A stretch of DNA of 13,220 nt, taken from NCBI GenBank assembly GCA_014874235.1, contig JACWAC010000020.1:1-13220 (forward strand), in the 5' to 3' direction. Each line of letters opens with the position of its first letter. Positions within the stretch are counted from its first letter, which is position 1. This stretch comes from Thermoplasmatales archaeon (GTDB taxonomy: Archaea; Thermoplasmatota; Thermoplasmata; Thermoplasmatales; GCA-001856825). A model generated the notes under the pieces. That model was not told where the DNA came from. It made no database searches and saw only the letters and a program-made list of their open reading frames with translations. Made by a program: the position numbers and the translations under genes. Positions 7,136 to 13,220 of this stretch are shown here, one piece after another.

Positions 7136-7689
7136 TTTCTCTGGAAGAGTTTGCGTACGTTCTCGACATTCTACCACAGGGCAGGATGGAAGAAAAGGCG
7201 TTCAAGAGGGTACCACTATCGCTCGCAATAGGTGAGGAGGAGCTAAAACTCTTCGAGCTCATTCCTAAACAGGGCGTTGTAATGGCAATAGGCGACAGGG
7301 TGTACATAGGTAAGGACATAGAAAAGAGGGACAAGATAGGAAGCGTCCGAAGAAGGATATCGTTTGAAGAACTCACTCCCGGCGCTCAGAGCGAGATAGA
7401 ATTTGTTCTGAGGCAGATAATAGAGAGTAACGAACCGAGATTCGTCAGTTTCTTCAACAATGCACAACCTGTAACTGCAAGACTACACCAGCTCGACCTG
7501 CTTTACGGCGTGGGAAGAAATCTGATGTGGGAAATACTTGATGAACGCAAGAAGGGACCTTTCAAGAATTTTGTGGAACTGAAGAGCAGAGTGAAGGGCC
7601 TGAGAGACCCTGAAAAGATGATCACCGAACGGATAATCAGGGAGCTCAAGAACAAGGACGAAAGACACAGACTGTTCGTCTCTGGATAG
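7132..7689 (+). CDS. DUF655 family protein (COG1491), predicted RNA-binding
   Basis: Conserved archaeal protein of unproven function. It starts with MISLEEFAYVLDILPQG, then an OB/S1-like beta-rich part containing KQGVVMAIGDRVYIGKD (about 46-62). The C-terminal part has a helix-hairpin-helix-like segment, LHQLDLLYGVGRNLMWEIL (about 118-136), followed by GPFKNFVELKSRVKGL. Length is 185 residues, usual for the family. Its fixed position between RNA polymerase subunit F and the KsgA methyltransferase suggests a role in ribosome or RNA metabolism (inference). The GTG start overlaps the rpoF stop and lies inside a GGTGAT ribosome-site-like sequence, so the true start could be a few codons downstream. 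Confidence 0.88.
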   Translation: MISLEEFAYVLDILPQGRMEEKAFKRVPLSLAIGEEELKLFELIPKQGVVMAIGDRVYIGKDIEKRDKIGSVRRRISFEELTPGAQSEIEFVLRQIIESNEPRFVSFFNNAQPVTARLHQLDLLYGVGRNLMWEILDERKKGPFKNFVELKSRVKGLRDPEKMITERIIRELKNKDERHRLFVSG

Positions 7690-7692
7690 ACG

Positions 7693-8397
7693 ATGCCAAG
7701 AAGCAGACAGGCGGGAATAAATTTTCTGAACGACCAGAAAATCGCTGAGAAGATAGTCTCTATTTTGAGTTTCTCCGAAAAGGATGTGCTGGAAGTTGGC
7801 GCGGGACTGGGGCAACTCACACGTTTCATCAGGAATTACAAATCGCTAACTCTGATTGAGAGGGAGACTACTTTTTCTGAAAGACTTAGAGTTTCCTTTC
7901 CCGATGCCAAAGTTATTAATTCAGATGCCTTGAAACTAGAGTGGCCCAAATTCGATGTTTTTGTTTCAAACATGCCATATTCCATCTCCTCACCCCTCCT
8001 GGAAAAACTCTGGAACAGCGATTTTGAAGAGGGTGTCGTTACCATCCAGAAGGAAGTTGCAGACAGAATCACGGCCATCCCTGGATCAAGGGATTATTCC
8101 AGATTGTCAGTAATGATGCAGCTCAAGTTCAAGGTTGAAAGAAAATTTGATATTCCACCCTCCAAGTTCACGCCGCCTCCCAAGGTATACAGTACGGTTC
8201 TAAGATTGGAAAAGAATGATGAGGTGATTCCGGACGGCTTTGATGAGTTCTTGAAAATTCTGTTCTCCCAACGGAGGAAAAAAATACGGAATATAGTACG
8301 ATCAGAGATGTTCGGGGAAAAGAGACCGGAGGAACTCTCAATTCAAGAACTCTCGGAGGCTTTCGGAGAATTTATTTTGCAGCGACAATCTTTATGA
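7693..8397 (+). CDS. ksgA: 16S rRNA adenine dimethyltransferase KsgA/Dim1
   Basis: SAM-dependent enzyme that dimethylates two adjacent adenines near the 3' end of 16S rRNA during small-subunit assembly. The SAM-binding motif is VLEVGAGLGQLT (32-43), the acidic strand-end is LIERE, and the catalytic motif is NMPYSISSPLL (93-103), matching NLPYxIxSPLL. VYSTVLRL and a small helical C-terminal domain with FSQRRKKIRNI follow. At 234 residues it is shorter than bacterial KsgA (about 270). The N-terminal GQHFL motif is replaced by AGINFL. It begins three bases after the DUF655 stop. The last 26 bases overlap the end of the convergent GTPase gene on the other strand. Confidence 0.93.
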   Translation: MPRSRQAGINFLNDQKIAEKIVSILSFSEKDVLEVGAGLGQLTRFIRNYKSLTLIERETTFSERLRVSFPDAKVINSDALKLEWPKFDVFVSNMPYSISSPLLEKLWNSDFEEGVVTIQKEVADRITAIPGSRDYSRLSVMMQLKFKVERKFDIPPSKFTPPPKVYSTVLRLEKNDEVIPDGFDEFLKILFSQRRKKIRNIVRSEMFGEKRPEELSIQELSEAFGEFILQRQSL

Positions 8398-9559
8398 CGT
8401 CTCCGTCTTCAAGGACGTGATCCCTGCCAAGTATTCGTTTGGTCCTACCATTTACCGCCCGGATGAATCTATCGCCCAGATCTGAATGCACCTTGTACGC
8501 CAGGTCAATAGCAGTCGAACCCTGCCTCATTAGTATTGCATCTGGAAGAATATTTCCATTCTTGTCGATCCAGTGATTCTCATCCTCGACCGGATAAACC
8601 ACAATCATCTTCAAGACCGTGAAAACGAGATGTTCGACAGCCTCCTGCGTTTGGGTACCCGCATTGTGATTCATAAAATCGCTCACTTTCCTTAGAGCAT
8701 CCTTCTGCGCAGAGTTGAGTTTTCCTTCGTCCAACACTCTGAACGATGTGTCTCCTGGAAAATACTCGATCAGGCCTCCCTTTGATGCTTTTCTCAATAC
8801 CAGTTCGAAATCTCCGGACACAACCTGCGCTCCTCTTTCCTTAAGCTTTGAAGACTCTTCCTGATCGATCTTGTCTCCCTTTGTAGCGACAATAATTCCT
8901 GGCTTGGACATCCTGATGATTTCATCGGCAAGGCGTATGGTTACCTTATCGTCCCATTTTTTGAAGTTGCTGGGGATCGCTGCGTTCTTTATGGCGGCGG
9001 AAACCTCCCTCTGATCCACACCCAGTCCTGATATTTTTTCGTATATTATGGTCTCCAGCTTCCCCCCTTCGCTTTCAAGTTTTCTCAAGTTCCTTATGAG
9101 ACCATCGGAGATGATGTTGGCCAACCAGAGCACGATTTCATTGTGGACAAACTCAGCATCTTCCATGGGATCAAATTTGCCTTTTCCCACTGCATTTCCA
9201 CTTTGATCGAGAGAGCCAGTTGAATCGATGACCTGAATGAAGCCATCTGCTCTCCTCAAATCATCGAGGAATTTGTTGCCGAGTCCCTTACCTTCGTGAG
9301 CGCCAGGAACCAACCCGGCTACATCTATCAGCTCAACCGGAACCAATCTGGTTCCGTTGATGCACTTCCCAAAGTTCGGTTGGCAGGTCTTTCCAAGTTC
9401 CACATCCGGACACTTTGTCCTGACGTATGTTACTCCCCTGTTTGATTCAATTGTAGTGAACGGATAGTCACCGATCTCTGCCGCACTTTCTGTCAGTGCA
9501 GAGAAAAATGTGCTCTTTCCAACATTGGGTTTTCCAATTATTCCAATCAGAAGGCTCAT
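8372..9559 (-). CDS. Translation-associated GTPase of the Obg/YchF superfamily with TGS domain
   Basis: Archaeal/eukaryotic-type relative of YchF (COG0012), thought to act at the ribosome. Using ATG 9559 it has 395 residues. G1 is GKPNVGKST (9-17), G2 PFTT (33-36), G3 DVAGL (79-83) and G4 ATKGDK (225-230). Archaeal family members keep a TKxD-like G4, unlike the NxxE of bacterial YchF that gives it ATP preference, so GTP use is likely here. The TGS domain fills the C-terminus (about 316-395). Three cysteines (50, 59, 66) follow the switch I region. The ATG overlaps the stop of the UPF0179 gene in ATGA. An in-frame GTG at 9598 would add 13 unrelated residues and is rejected. Its 3' end overlaps ksgA by 26 bases. 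Confidence 0.93.
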   Translation of the reverse strand: MSLLIGIIGKPNVGKSTFFSALTESAAEIGDYPFTTIESNRGVTYVRTKCPDVELGKTCQPNFGKCINGTRLVPVELIDVAGLVPGAHEGKGLGNKFLDDLRRADGFIQVIDSTGSLDQSGNAVGKGKFDPMEDAEFVHNEIVLWLANIISDGLIRNLRKLESEGGKLETIIYEKISGLGVDQREVSAAIKNAAIPSNFKKWDDKVTIRLADEIIRMSKPGIIVATKGDKIDQEESSKLKERGAQVVSGDFELVLRKASKGGLIEYFPGDTSFRVLDEGKLNSAQKDALRKVSDFMNHNAGTQTQEAVEHLVFTVLKMIVVYPVEDENHWIDKNGNILPDAILMRQGSTAIDLAYKVHSDLGDRFIRAVNGRTKRILGRDHVLEDGDVIKIVAAK

Positions 9560-9978
9560 TCTATCTTGGCTTCTACCAGACCATAGTCCCTGGGGCACTT
9601 ACCCTGCAGAACGCTGTTCACCTTGATCTTCGATTTGTCCTTCATGTAGCCCAGTATGCAGACATCTGCGAACTTGCACTCATAATCGTCGCAATCCGGT
9701 CGTCTGTAAGTCACCGTTGCCCCTTCTTTGGCAATTTTCTTGGGGATCATTATGCTTCTCTCTTGTTCTTCAACCTCAACGGTAAAGACCTTGTCTCCTT
9801 CGTGAATGAAGCACTTGTGCTCCTTCTCCCTGAACTTGACAACCCTGTAGAACGATCCGGGTTTAAGGTTGTGACAAACGTTCTTAAGATTGCAAACGTT
9901 GCACTCCGGAGCGGGCGCGAAGTACTGGAATACAGACCCTGTTTTTGTTATATTTTTTGGAACCAGCGTAATTACCAT
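9556..9978 (-). CDS. UPF0179 family cysteine-rich protein
   Basis: Conserved archaeal protein without a known function. The 140 residues include eight cysteines: 26, 29 and 35 in PECNVCNLKNVC, then 56, 96, 101, 107 and 128. The first group within APAPECNxCxLKxxC is the signature I recall for UPF0179. The layout suggests bound metal or Fe-S clusters (inference). No membrane segment is visible, so a cytoplasmic location is likely. Its ATG overlaps the egsA stop by one base (TAATG), with GGGAG seven bases upstream. Its own stop overlaps the GTPase start, so the three genes form a tight operon. Confidence 0.85.
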   Translation of the reverse strand: MVITLVPKNITKTGSVFQYFAPAPECNVCNLKNVCHNLKPGSFYRVVKFREKEHKCFIHEGDKVFTVEVEEQERSIMIPKKIAKEGATVTYRRPDCDDYECKFADVCILGYMKDKSKIKVNSVLQGKCPRDYGLVEAKIE

Positions 9979-11036
9979 TAGGCAACTCCCGTTATGTGCA
10001 GCGCTTCTCGAGCAGCGCTTTCACTAAGTCCGCTCTCTCCAAGAATTGTATATCGTTCGGGTCTTGTCTTGTGTGCCATCATCAGTGCTTGTATCGCGTC
10101 TTCTTCCGTCAGTGAAACTTGGTCTAGGGTGGTTGGGGCACCAATCGTCTGGAGGGTATTCTTGACAAGGACCCAGTCAGCCCCGTGCAGATACATCGCC
10201 ACTATTGATCCTATGCCGCAGAGCTCACCATGCAATCCGTTCCCTTTCTTTATCGTGTCAACGGCATGGGCAAACATGTGTTCAGATCCCGATGCGGGCC
10301 GAGAACTGCCTGCGATACTCATGGCTATACCAGAAAATACGATCTGCTTTATAACTAACCAGACGCTTTCTTCGACATGTGGTTTGATCTGGGAAGCGTT
10401 GTTTATTATCTCCCGAGCAGCGAACTCAGAAATTGCATATGCGGAACTGCTGACCCGCTCTCCCTTTAGCCTGTGTCCAAGATTCCAGTCCCTAAGTGCC
10501 GGAAGATTTGACAGTACGTCTGCAGCACCAGATGCGAGGAACCTGAATGGTGCGGTCACTATGATCTCCGTGTCAGCGATGATAGCAGCGGGCATGTTTG
10601 CCTCAACTGACGATGATAGGCCGTCCTTGATTATCGTGGCTCTGGGACTTGCAACGCCATCGTGGCTCGCAGAAGTAGGAATTGAAATGAAATCTAATCC
10701 AAGGTCAAAGGCGCTCTTTTTTGCAATGTCGATCTTCGTCCCTCCACCGATGCCTATGATGACCTTTGCACCGAAATCCTTTGTCTTTGCCTTGACCATT
10801 TCCACATTCTCTTCGGTGGCACGATCTGTAATCAAAATATCGGCCTCAATACCGGAAGATTCGAGAAGTCCCTTGACTCTTTCACCCGCTAGTTTCACAC
10901 TCAGATTCCCAGAAACTATTATTCCTCTCTTCGAGCTTGTAAGTTTCTTGAAGACCTCACCAGTCTTTTCAATTGCACCATGGCCCCCGATGACTTCTCT
11001 AGGAAGTATCATCTCGGCCAATTTCTCGAACGGCAC
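9978..11036 (-). CDS. egsA: sn-Glycerol-1-phosphate dehydrogenase
   Basis: Reduces dihydroxyacetone phosphate to sn-glycerol-1-phosphate with NAD(P)H, setting the stereochemistry of archaeal ether lipids. The 352-residue protein belongs to the iron/zinc-dependent dehydrogenase superfamily. It has the dinucleotide-binding GIGGGTKIDIAK (95-106), TSASHDGVASPRA (121-133), and candidate zinc ligands Asp173 in SGAADVLSN, His253 in SGSEHMFAHA and His269 in GLHGE. The start is GTG at 11036; an in-frame TAA lies eight codons further upstream and no other start lies between. ILPREVIGGHG follows at residue 10, as expected. A TATA-like box about 25 bases before the GTG suggests a leaderless transcript. 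It leads the operon with UPF0179 and the GTPase. Confidence 0.95.
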   Translation of the reverse strand: MPFEKLAEMILPREVIGGHGAIEKTGEVFKKLTSSKRGIIVSGNLSVKLAGERVKGLLESSGIEADILITDRATEENVEMVKAKTKDFGAKVIIGIGGGTKIDIAKKSAFDLGLDFISIPTSASHDGVASPRATIIKDGLSSSVEANMPAAIIADTEIIVTAPFRFLASGAADVLSNLPALRDWNLGHRLKGERVSSSAYAISEFAAREIINNASQIKPHVEESVWLVIKQIVFSGIAMSIAGSSRPASGSEHMFAHAVDTIKKGNGLHGELCGIGSIVAMYLHGADWVLVKNTLQTIGAPTTLDQVSLTEEDAIQALMMAHKTRPERYTILGESGLSESAAREALHITGVA

Positions 11037-11056
11037 ACCGCCATATCCACTATTGA

Positions 11057-11064
11057 TTATTTAT
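11057..11064 (-). promoter_or_regulatory. Probable egsA promoter TATA box
   Basis: On the minus strand this reads ATAAATAA, centred about 25 bases upstream of the egsA GTG. That spacing puts the transcript start at or next to the start codon, as in leaderless archaeal genes. Sequence prediction only. Confidence 0.5.
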
Positions 11065-11097
11065 CGTTTGCTTACCCTATTTGATTCCTTACAAAAA

Positions 11098-11105
11098 TTT
11101 TTTAA
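11098..11105 (+). promoter_or_regulatory. Probable promoter TATA box of the EVE-domain gene
   Basis: TTTTTTAA preceded by purine-rich ACAAAAA (BRE-like) is centred about 28 bases upstream of the ATG at 11130. No ribosome-binding sequence lies before that ATG, which fits a leaderless transcript. It shares a 93-base gap with the divergent egsA promoter. Confidence 0.45.
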
Positions 11106-11129
11106 TCTTCAGCTTCATTAAATTTCGAA

Positions 11130-11981
11130 ATGTATTGGCTTGCATTGGGAAAACCGCAGAACTGGGTGTCGGCGTTCGACACTAATGGAACTTGGGGCCT
11201 GAAAGAAAGTCAAATTAGTCTGTGGGAGAGACTCGATACTGGTGATACTGTCTATTTTTATGTGACTTCACCCGTTTCCGGGATAATAGGGAACGGAACG
11301 ATATCAACAAAGTTCAGGCAGGACAGACCTCTCTGGCCGGAAGAAATATCCAGGAAAGAAGTGATATGGCCTCTAAGGTTTCAATTTGACGTACTCAATC
11401 AGATTCCACATAGCGACTGGATAGACAAAAAGACTGCAATAGGCGATATGAGTCTCTCACTGAGATCCGGGTTCCAGGAACTGAGTGGAAAAACCTCTGC
11501 TGAAATCTCTAGGCGAATGACTGGAATCCAAGTTTCTTCTTTAGTGGAATCGGATCAAACAACAGGCCATACAACCACGATGAAGCAACCAGACCACAAT
11601 AAGACGAGAGATATTCTGGTTGAAATGGGGAGGATGCAAGGATTCTCAGCGGAGAAAGAATATCCCATGGATAGTTTCAGACTTGATGCAGTCTGGAAGA
11701 GAATATATAGTGGTGTTCCAACTTATGTTTTCGAGGTACAAGTGGGTGGCAGCATAGAGGCGGCGATGTCAAAATTAAAACACGCCTATGATAAATGGAA
11801 CAGTAATCTATACATAATAATAGAAAACAGGAACGATAAAAAGCTTGACACTCTTCTCTCTGGCACTTTTCACGAGATTAGGAAGCAGGTCAACGTAATA
11901 AGACTAAGCGAGATAGATAACTTATACATGCTTAAAAGAAATTTCAAAGATAAAGAGAAAGAGTTTGGACTTATTGGATAG
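11130..11981 (+). CDS. EVE/YTH-like (PUA fold) domain fused to a probable PD-(D/E)xK nuclease domain
   Basis: Possible modification-sensing nuclease; function inferred. The N-terminal part (about 1-130) opens YWLALGKPQNW, then TWGLKE (21-26), GDTVYFYVTSPVSGIIGNG (38-56) and PLWPEE with VIWPLRFQFDV (78-88). This resembles EVE-type domains, PUA-fold readers of modified bases, and, as I recall, N-terminal domains of archaeal McrB. A low-complexity linker (about 133-158, rich in Ser/Thr/Asp) leads to the C-terminal part. That part has Glu165 in a helix, Asp186 in FRLDAVW and Glu202-Val-Gln204 in YVFEVQVGG, the spacing of a restriction-endonuclease-like core with ExQ in place of ExK. EAAMSKLKHAYDKW and a hydrophobic strand LYIII follow. 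The gene is monocistronic, looks AT-richer than its neighbours, and ends 11 bases before the convergent ahcY stop. No methyltransferase is adjacent. Confidence 0.72.
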   Translation: MYWLALGKPQNWVSAFDTNGTWGLKESQISLWERLDTGDTVYFYVTSPVSGIIGNGTISTKFRQDRPLWPEEISRKEVIWPLRFQFDVLNQIPHSDWIDKKTAIGDMSLSLRSGFQELSGKTSAEISRRMTGIQVSSLVESDQTTGHTTTMKQPDHNKTRDILVEMGRMQGFSAEKEYPMDSFRLDAVWKRIYSGVPTYVFEVQVGGSIEAAMSKLKHAYDKWNSNLYIIIENRNDKKLDTLLSGTFHEIRKQVNVIRLSEIDNLYMLKRNFKDKEKEFGLIG

Positions 11982-11992
11982 AACCCGACAAA

Positions 11993-13220
11993 TCAGGTAC
12001 CCTCCTGCCACGAATTGATGTACCTCAGTTGTTCCTTTGAAAGTTTGTCGATCTCTATACCATAAGAGTGCAGGTATGTATTTGCGACCTGAAGATCAAT
12101 TTCTTCCGGAACTGGGTATACCCTGGCCTCTTTCGGTGGATTTTCTGCTATGAATTTTGCAGTGAGAGCCTGAATGGAAAACGATAGGTCCATGATCTCT
12201 GCGGGGTGCCCCTGACCCGATGCGAGGTTGACCAATCTGCCATCAGACAACACATAAGCTTTCTTGCTACCCACGGAATATCTTGTGACGTTCTTTCTGA
12301 CAATCTTTCCCTTTCCAAACTTCCTTTCCATGTCGTCCACCGCGACCTCATTGTTGAAGTGTCCGGAATTCGCAAGTATGATGCCATCTTTCGCATTTTT
12401 CAATAACTCGGGCGTAACTATGTCCTTCACTCCAGTCGCAGTGATAACGAAGTCCGCATTCCTTATTGCGTCCTTCATCGGTTCAACAACAAATCCATCC
12501 ATATGGGCCTCTATGGATTTGAACGGGTCGATTTCTGTCACGGTAACATTGGCTCCAAGGCCCCTCATCTTGTTTGCAATGCCCCTCCCACACCATCCGT
12601 ATCCGCCCACTACTACTTTTTTTCCTGCGATCACTAAATTTGTTGCAGTCAGGACTCCATCTATTGTGCTCTGACCTGTGCCGTATCTGTTGTCGAATAG
12701 ATGCTTCATCAGTGCATCGTTAACGTCAAACATGGGAAATTTCAGGACCTTGGCCCTTTCCATATTCTTCAGTCTCACAACGCCAGTCGTCGTTTCCTCA
12801 TTACCGCCCTTTATACCTTTGTAGATGGCTTTGTCCCTCAGGGCAAGGGCCGTCAAGTCGCCACCATCGTCAATGATAATGTCTGGCTCATTCTCGATGG
12901 TCTTGTGCAGATACTCGTAATATTCATCCCTGTTCAATCCTCTCTTCGCAAAAACACTCACTCCATAGTCCTCTTGCAGAGACTGGGCAACTTCATCGTC
13001 AGTGCTGAGCGGGTTGCACGCGGAAATTCTTACTTTGGCTCCACCTCCCTTGAGTGTATAAGCGAGAACGGCCGTCTTCGCTTCCAGATGAAGGGCCATA
13101 GAAACCTTCAGATCTTTGAATGGTTTCTTTGAAATGAAATCCTTCCTGACAGTTTCTAGAACGGGCATCCAGTTCATTGCCCACTCGATTTTCTTCTTTC
13201 CGTCCATGAACAATGAACTC
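11993..13220 (-). CDS. ahcY: S-adenosylhomocysteine hydrolase, N-terminus cut by window
   Basis: Reversibly splits S-adenosylhomocysteine, the by-product of SAM-dependent methylation, into adenosine and homocysteine. Conserved blocks in order: NPLSTDDEVA, DDGGDLTALAL, NEETTTGVVRL, VNDALMKHLFDNRYGTGQS (with the Lys and Asp that match the active-site pair of the family), the NAD-binding GGYGWCGRG, and NSGHFNNEV. It lacks the C-terminal tail of eukaryotic enzymes and ends NSWQEGT, the shorter archaeal type. The frame stays open to the right edge. Residues SSLFMDGKKKIEWA seem to align with the interior of a longer family N-terminus, so ATG 13207 and TTG 13213 are probably internal. It would recycle the product of KsgA and Dph5 among other methyltransferases. 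Confidence 0.96.
   Translation of the reverse strand, partial: SSLFMDGKKKIEWAMNWMPVLETVRKDFISKKPFKDLKVSMALHLEAKTAVLAYTLKGGGAKVRISACNPLSTDDEVAQSLQEDYGVSVFAKRGLNRDEYYEYLHKTIENEPDIIIDDGGDLTALALRDKAIYKGIKGGNEETTTGVVRLKNMERAKVLKFPMFDVNDALMKHLFDNRYGTGQSTIDGVLTATNLVIAGKKVVVGGYGWCGRGIANKMRGLGANVTVTEIDPFKSIEAHMDGFVVEPMKDAIRNADFVITATGVKDIVTPELLKNAKDGIILANSGHFNNEVAVDDMERKFGKGKIVRKNVTRYSVGSKKAYVLSDGRLVNLASGQGHPAEIMDLSFSIQALTAKFIAENPPKEARVYPVPEEIDLQVANTYLHSYGIEIDKLSKEQLRYINSWQEGT

Noticed and set aside
8217..8250. C/D-box-like words (TGATGA) inside ksgA, considered as a guide RNA
   Set aside because: No properly spaced D box and no terminal stem were seen, and the words are ordinary Asp/Glu codons.
9560..9598. 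GTG 9598 as start of the GTPase
   Set aside because: It adds 13 residues unlike the family before MSLLIGIIGKPNVGKS; ATG 9559 couples neatly to the upstream stop.
9994..11121. Long open frame on the plus strand opposite egsA (375 codons)
   Set aside because: It is fully antisense to the clearly identified egsA. Its Ser/Ala/Pro-rich composition is typical of a shadow frame, and I recognise no domain.
11546..11610. Ser/Thr/Asp-rich segment considered as a frameshift joining two genes
   Set aside because: The frame stays open and codon use is steady; it looks like a linker between two domains.
12264..12674. 136-codon plus-strand frame opposite ahcY
   Set aside because: Shadow of ahcY with a composition driven by the opposite strand.

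Overview
The window is dense archaeal chromosome, most likely from the Thermoplasmatota (Thermoplasma relatives). Direct evidence for Archaea: a 20S proteasome alpha subunit, an SBDS-Rrp4-Rrp41-Rrp42 exosome cluster, ribosomal proteins L37Ae and L21e, RNA polymerase subunits P and F, Pus10, diphthine synthase, and glycerol-1-phosphate dehydrogenase, which makes the archaeal lipid backbone. The Thermoplasma-like assignment rests on the proteasome alpha subunit. Its first residues and the position of its pocket lysine match the T. acidophilum protein as I remember it, so this placement is an inference.

Layout. At 3-1351 (+) lie the 3' part of a COG1407-type metallophosphoesterase, cut by the window edge, and a divergent diphthine synthase. 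A short gap with a TATA-like element then opens a long co-directional block (1428-8397, +): psmA, SBDS, rrp4, rrp41, rrp42, rpl37ae, rpoP, pus10, rpl21e, rpoF, DUF655 and ksgA. No gap inside it exceeds 11 bases, and several genes overlap. It joins two gene strings that are well known in archaea: the proteasome/exosome superoperon and the L21e-RpoF-DUF655-KsgA string, with pus10 at the seam. Together they cover protein and RNA degradation, ribosome maturation, tRNA and rRNA modification, and polymerase assembly.

At 8372-11036 a minus-strand operon runs egsA, UPF0179, then an Obg/YchF-type TGS-domain GTPase. Its last gene overlaps the end of ksgA tail to tail by 26 bases. A 93-base divergent promoter region separates egsA from a plus-strand accessory gene (11130-11981). 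That gene encodes an N-terminal EVE/YTH-like (PUA fold) domain followed by a probable PD-(D/E)xK nuclease domain. This is the most interesting item here: a candidate single-protein, modification-dependent nuclease set between housekeeping genes. The window ends with S-adenosylhomocysteine hydrolase on the minus strand, whose N-terminus runs off the edge.

I saw no rRNA or tRNA gene, CRISPR array, insertion sequence or obvious repeat. No stretch over 300 bases lacks a gene.
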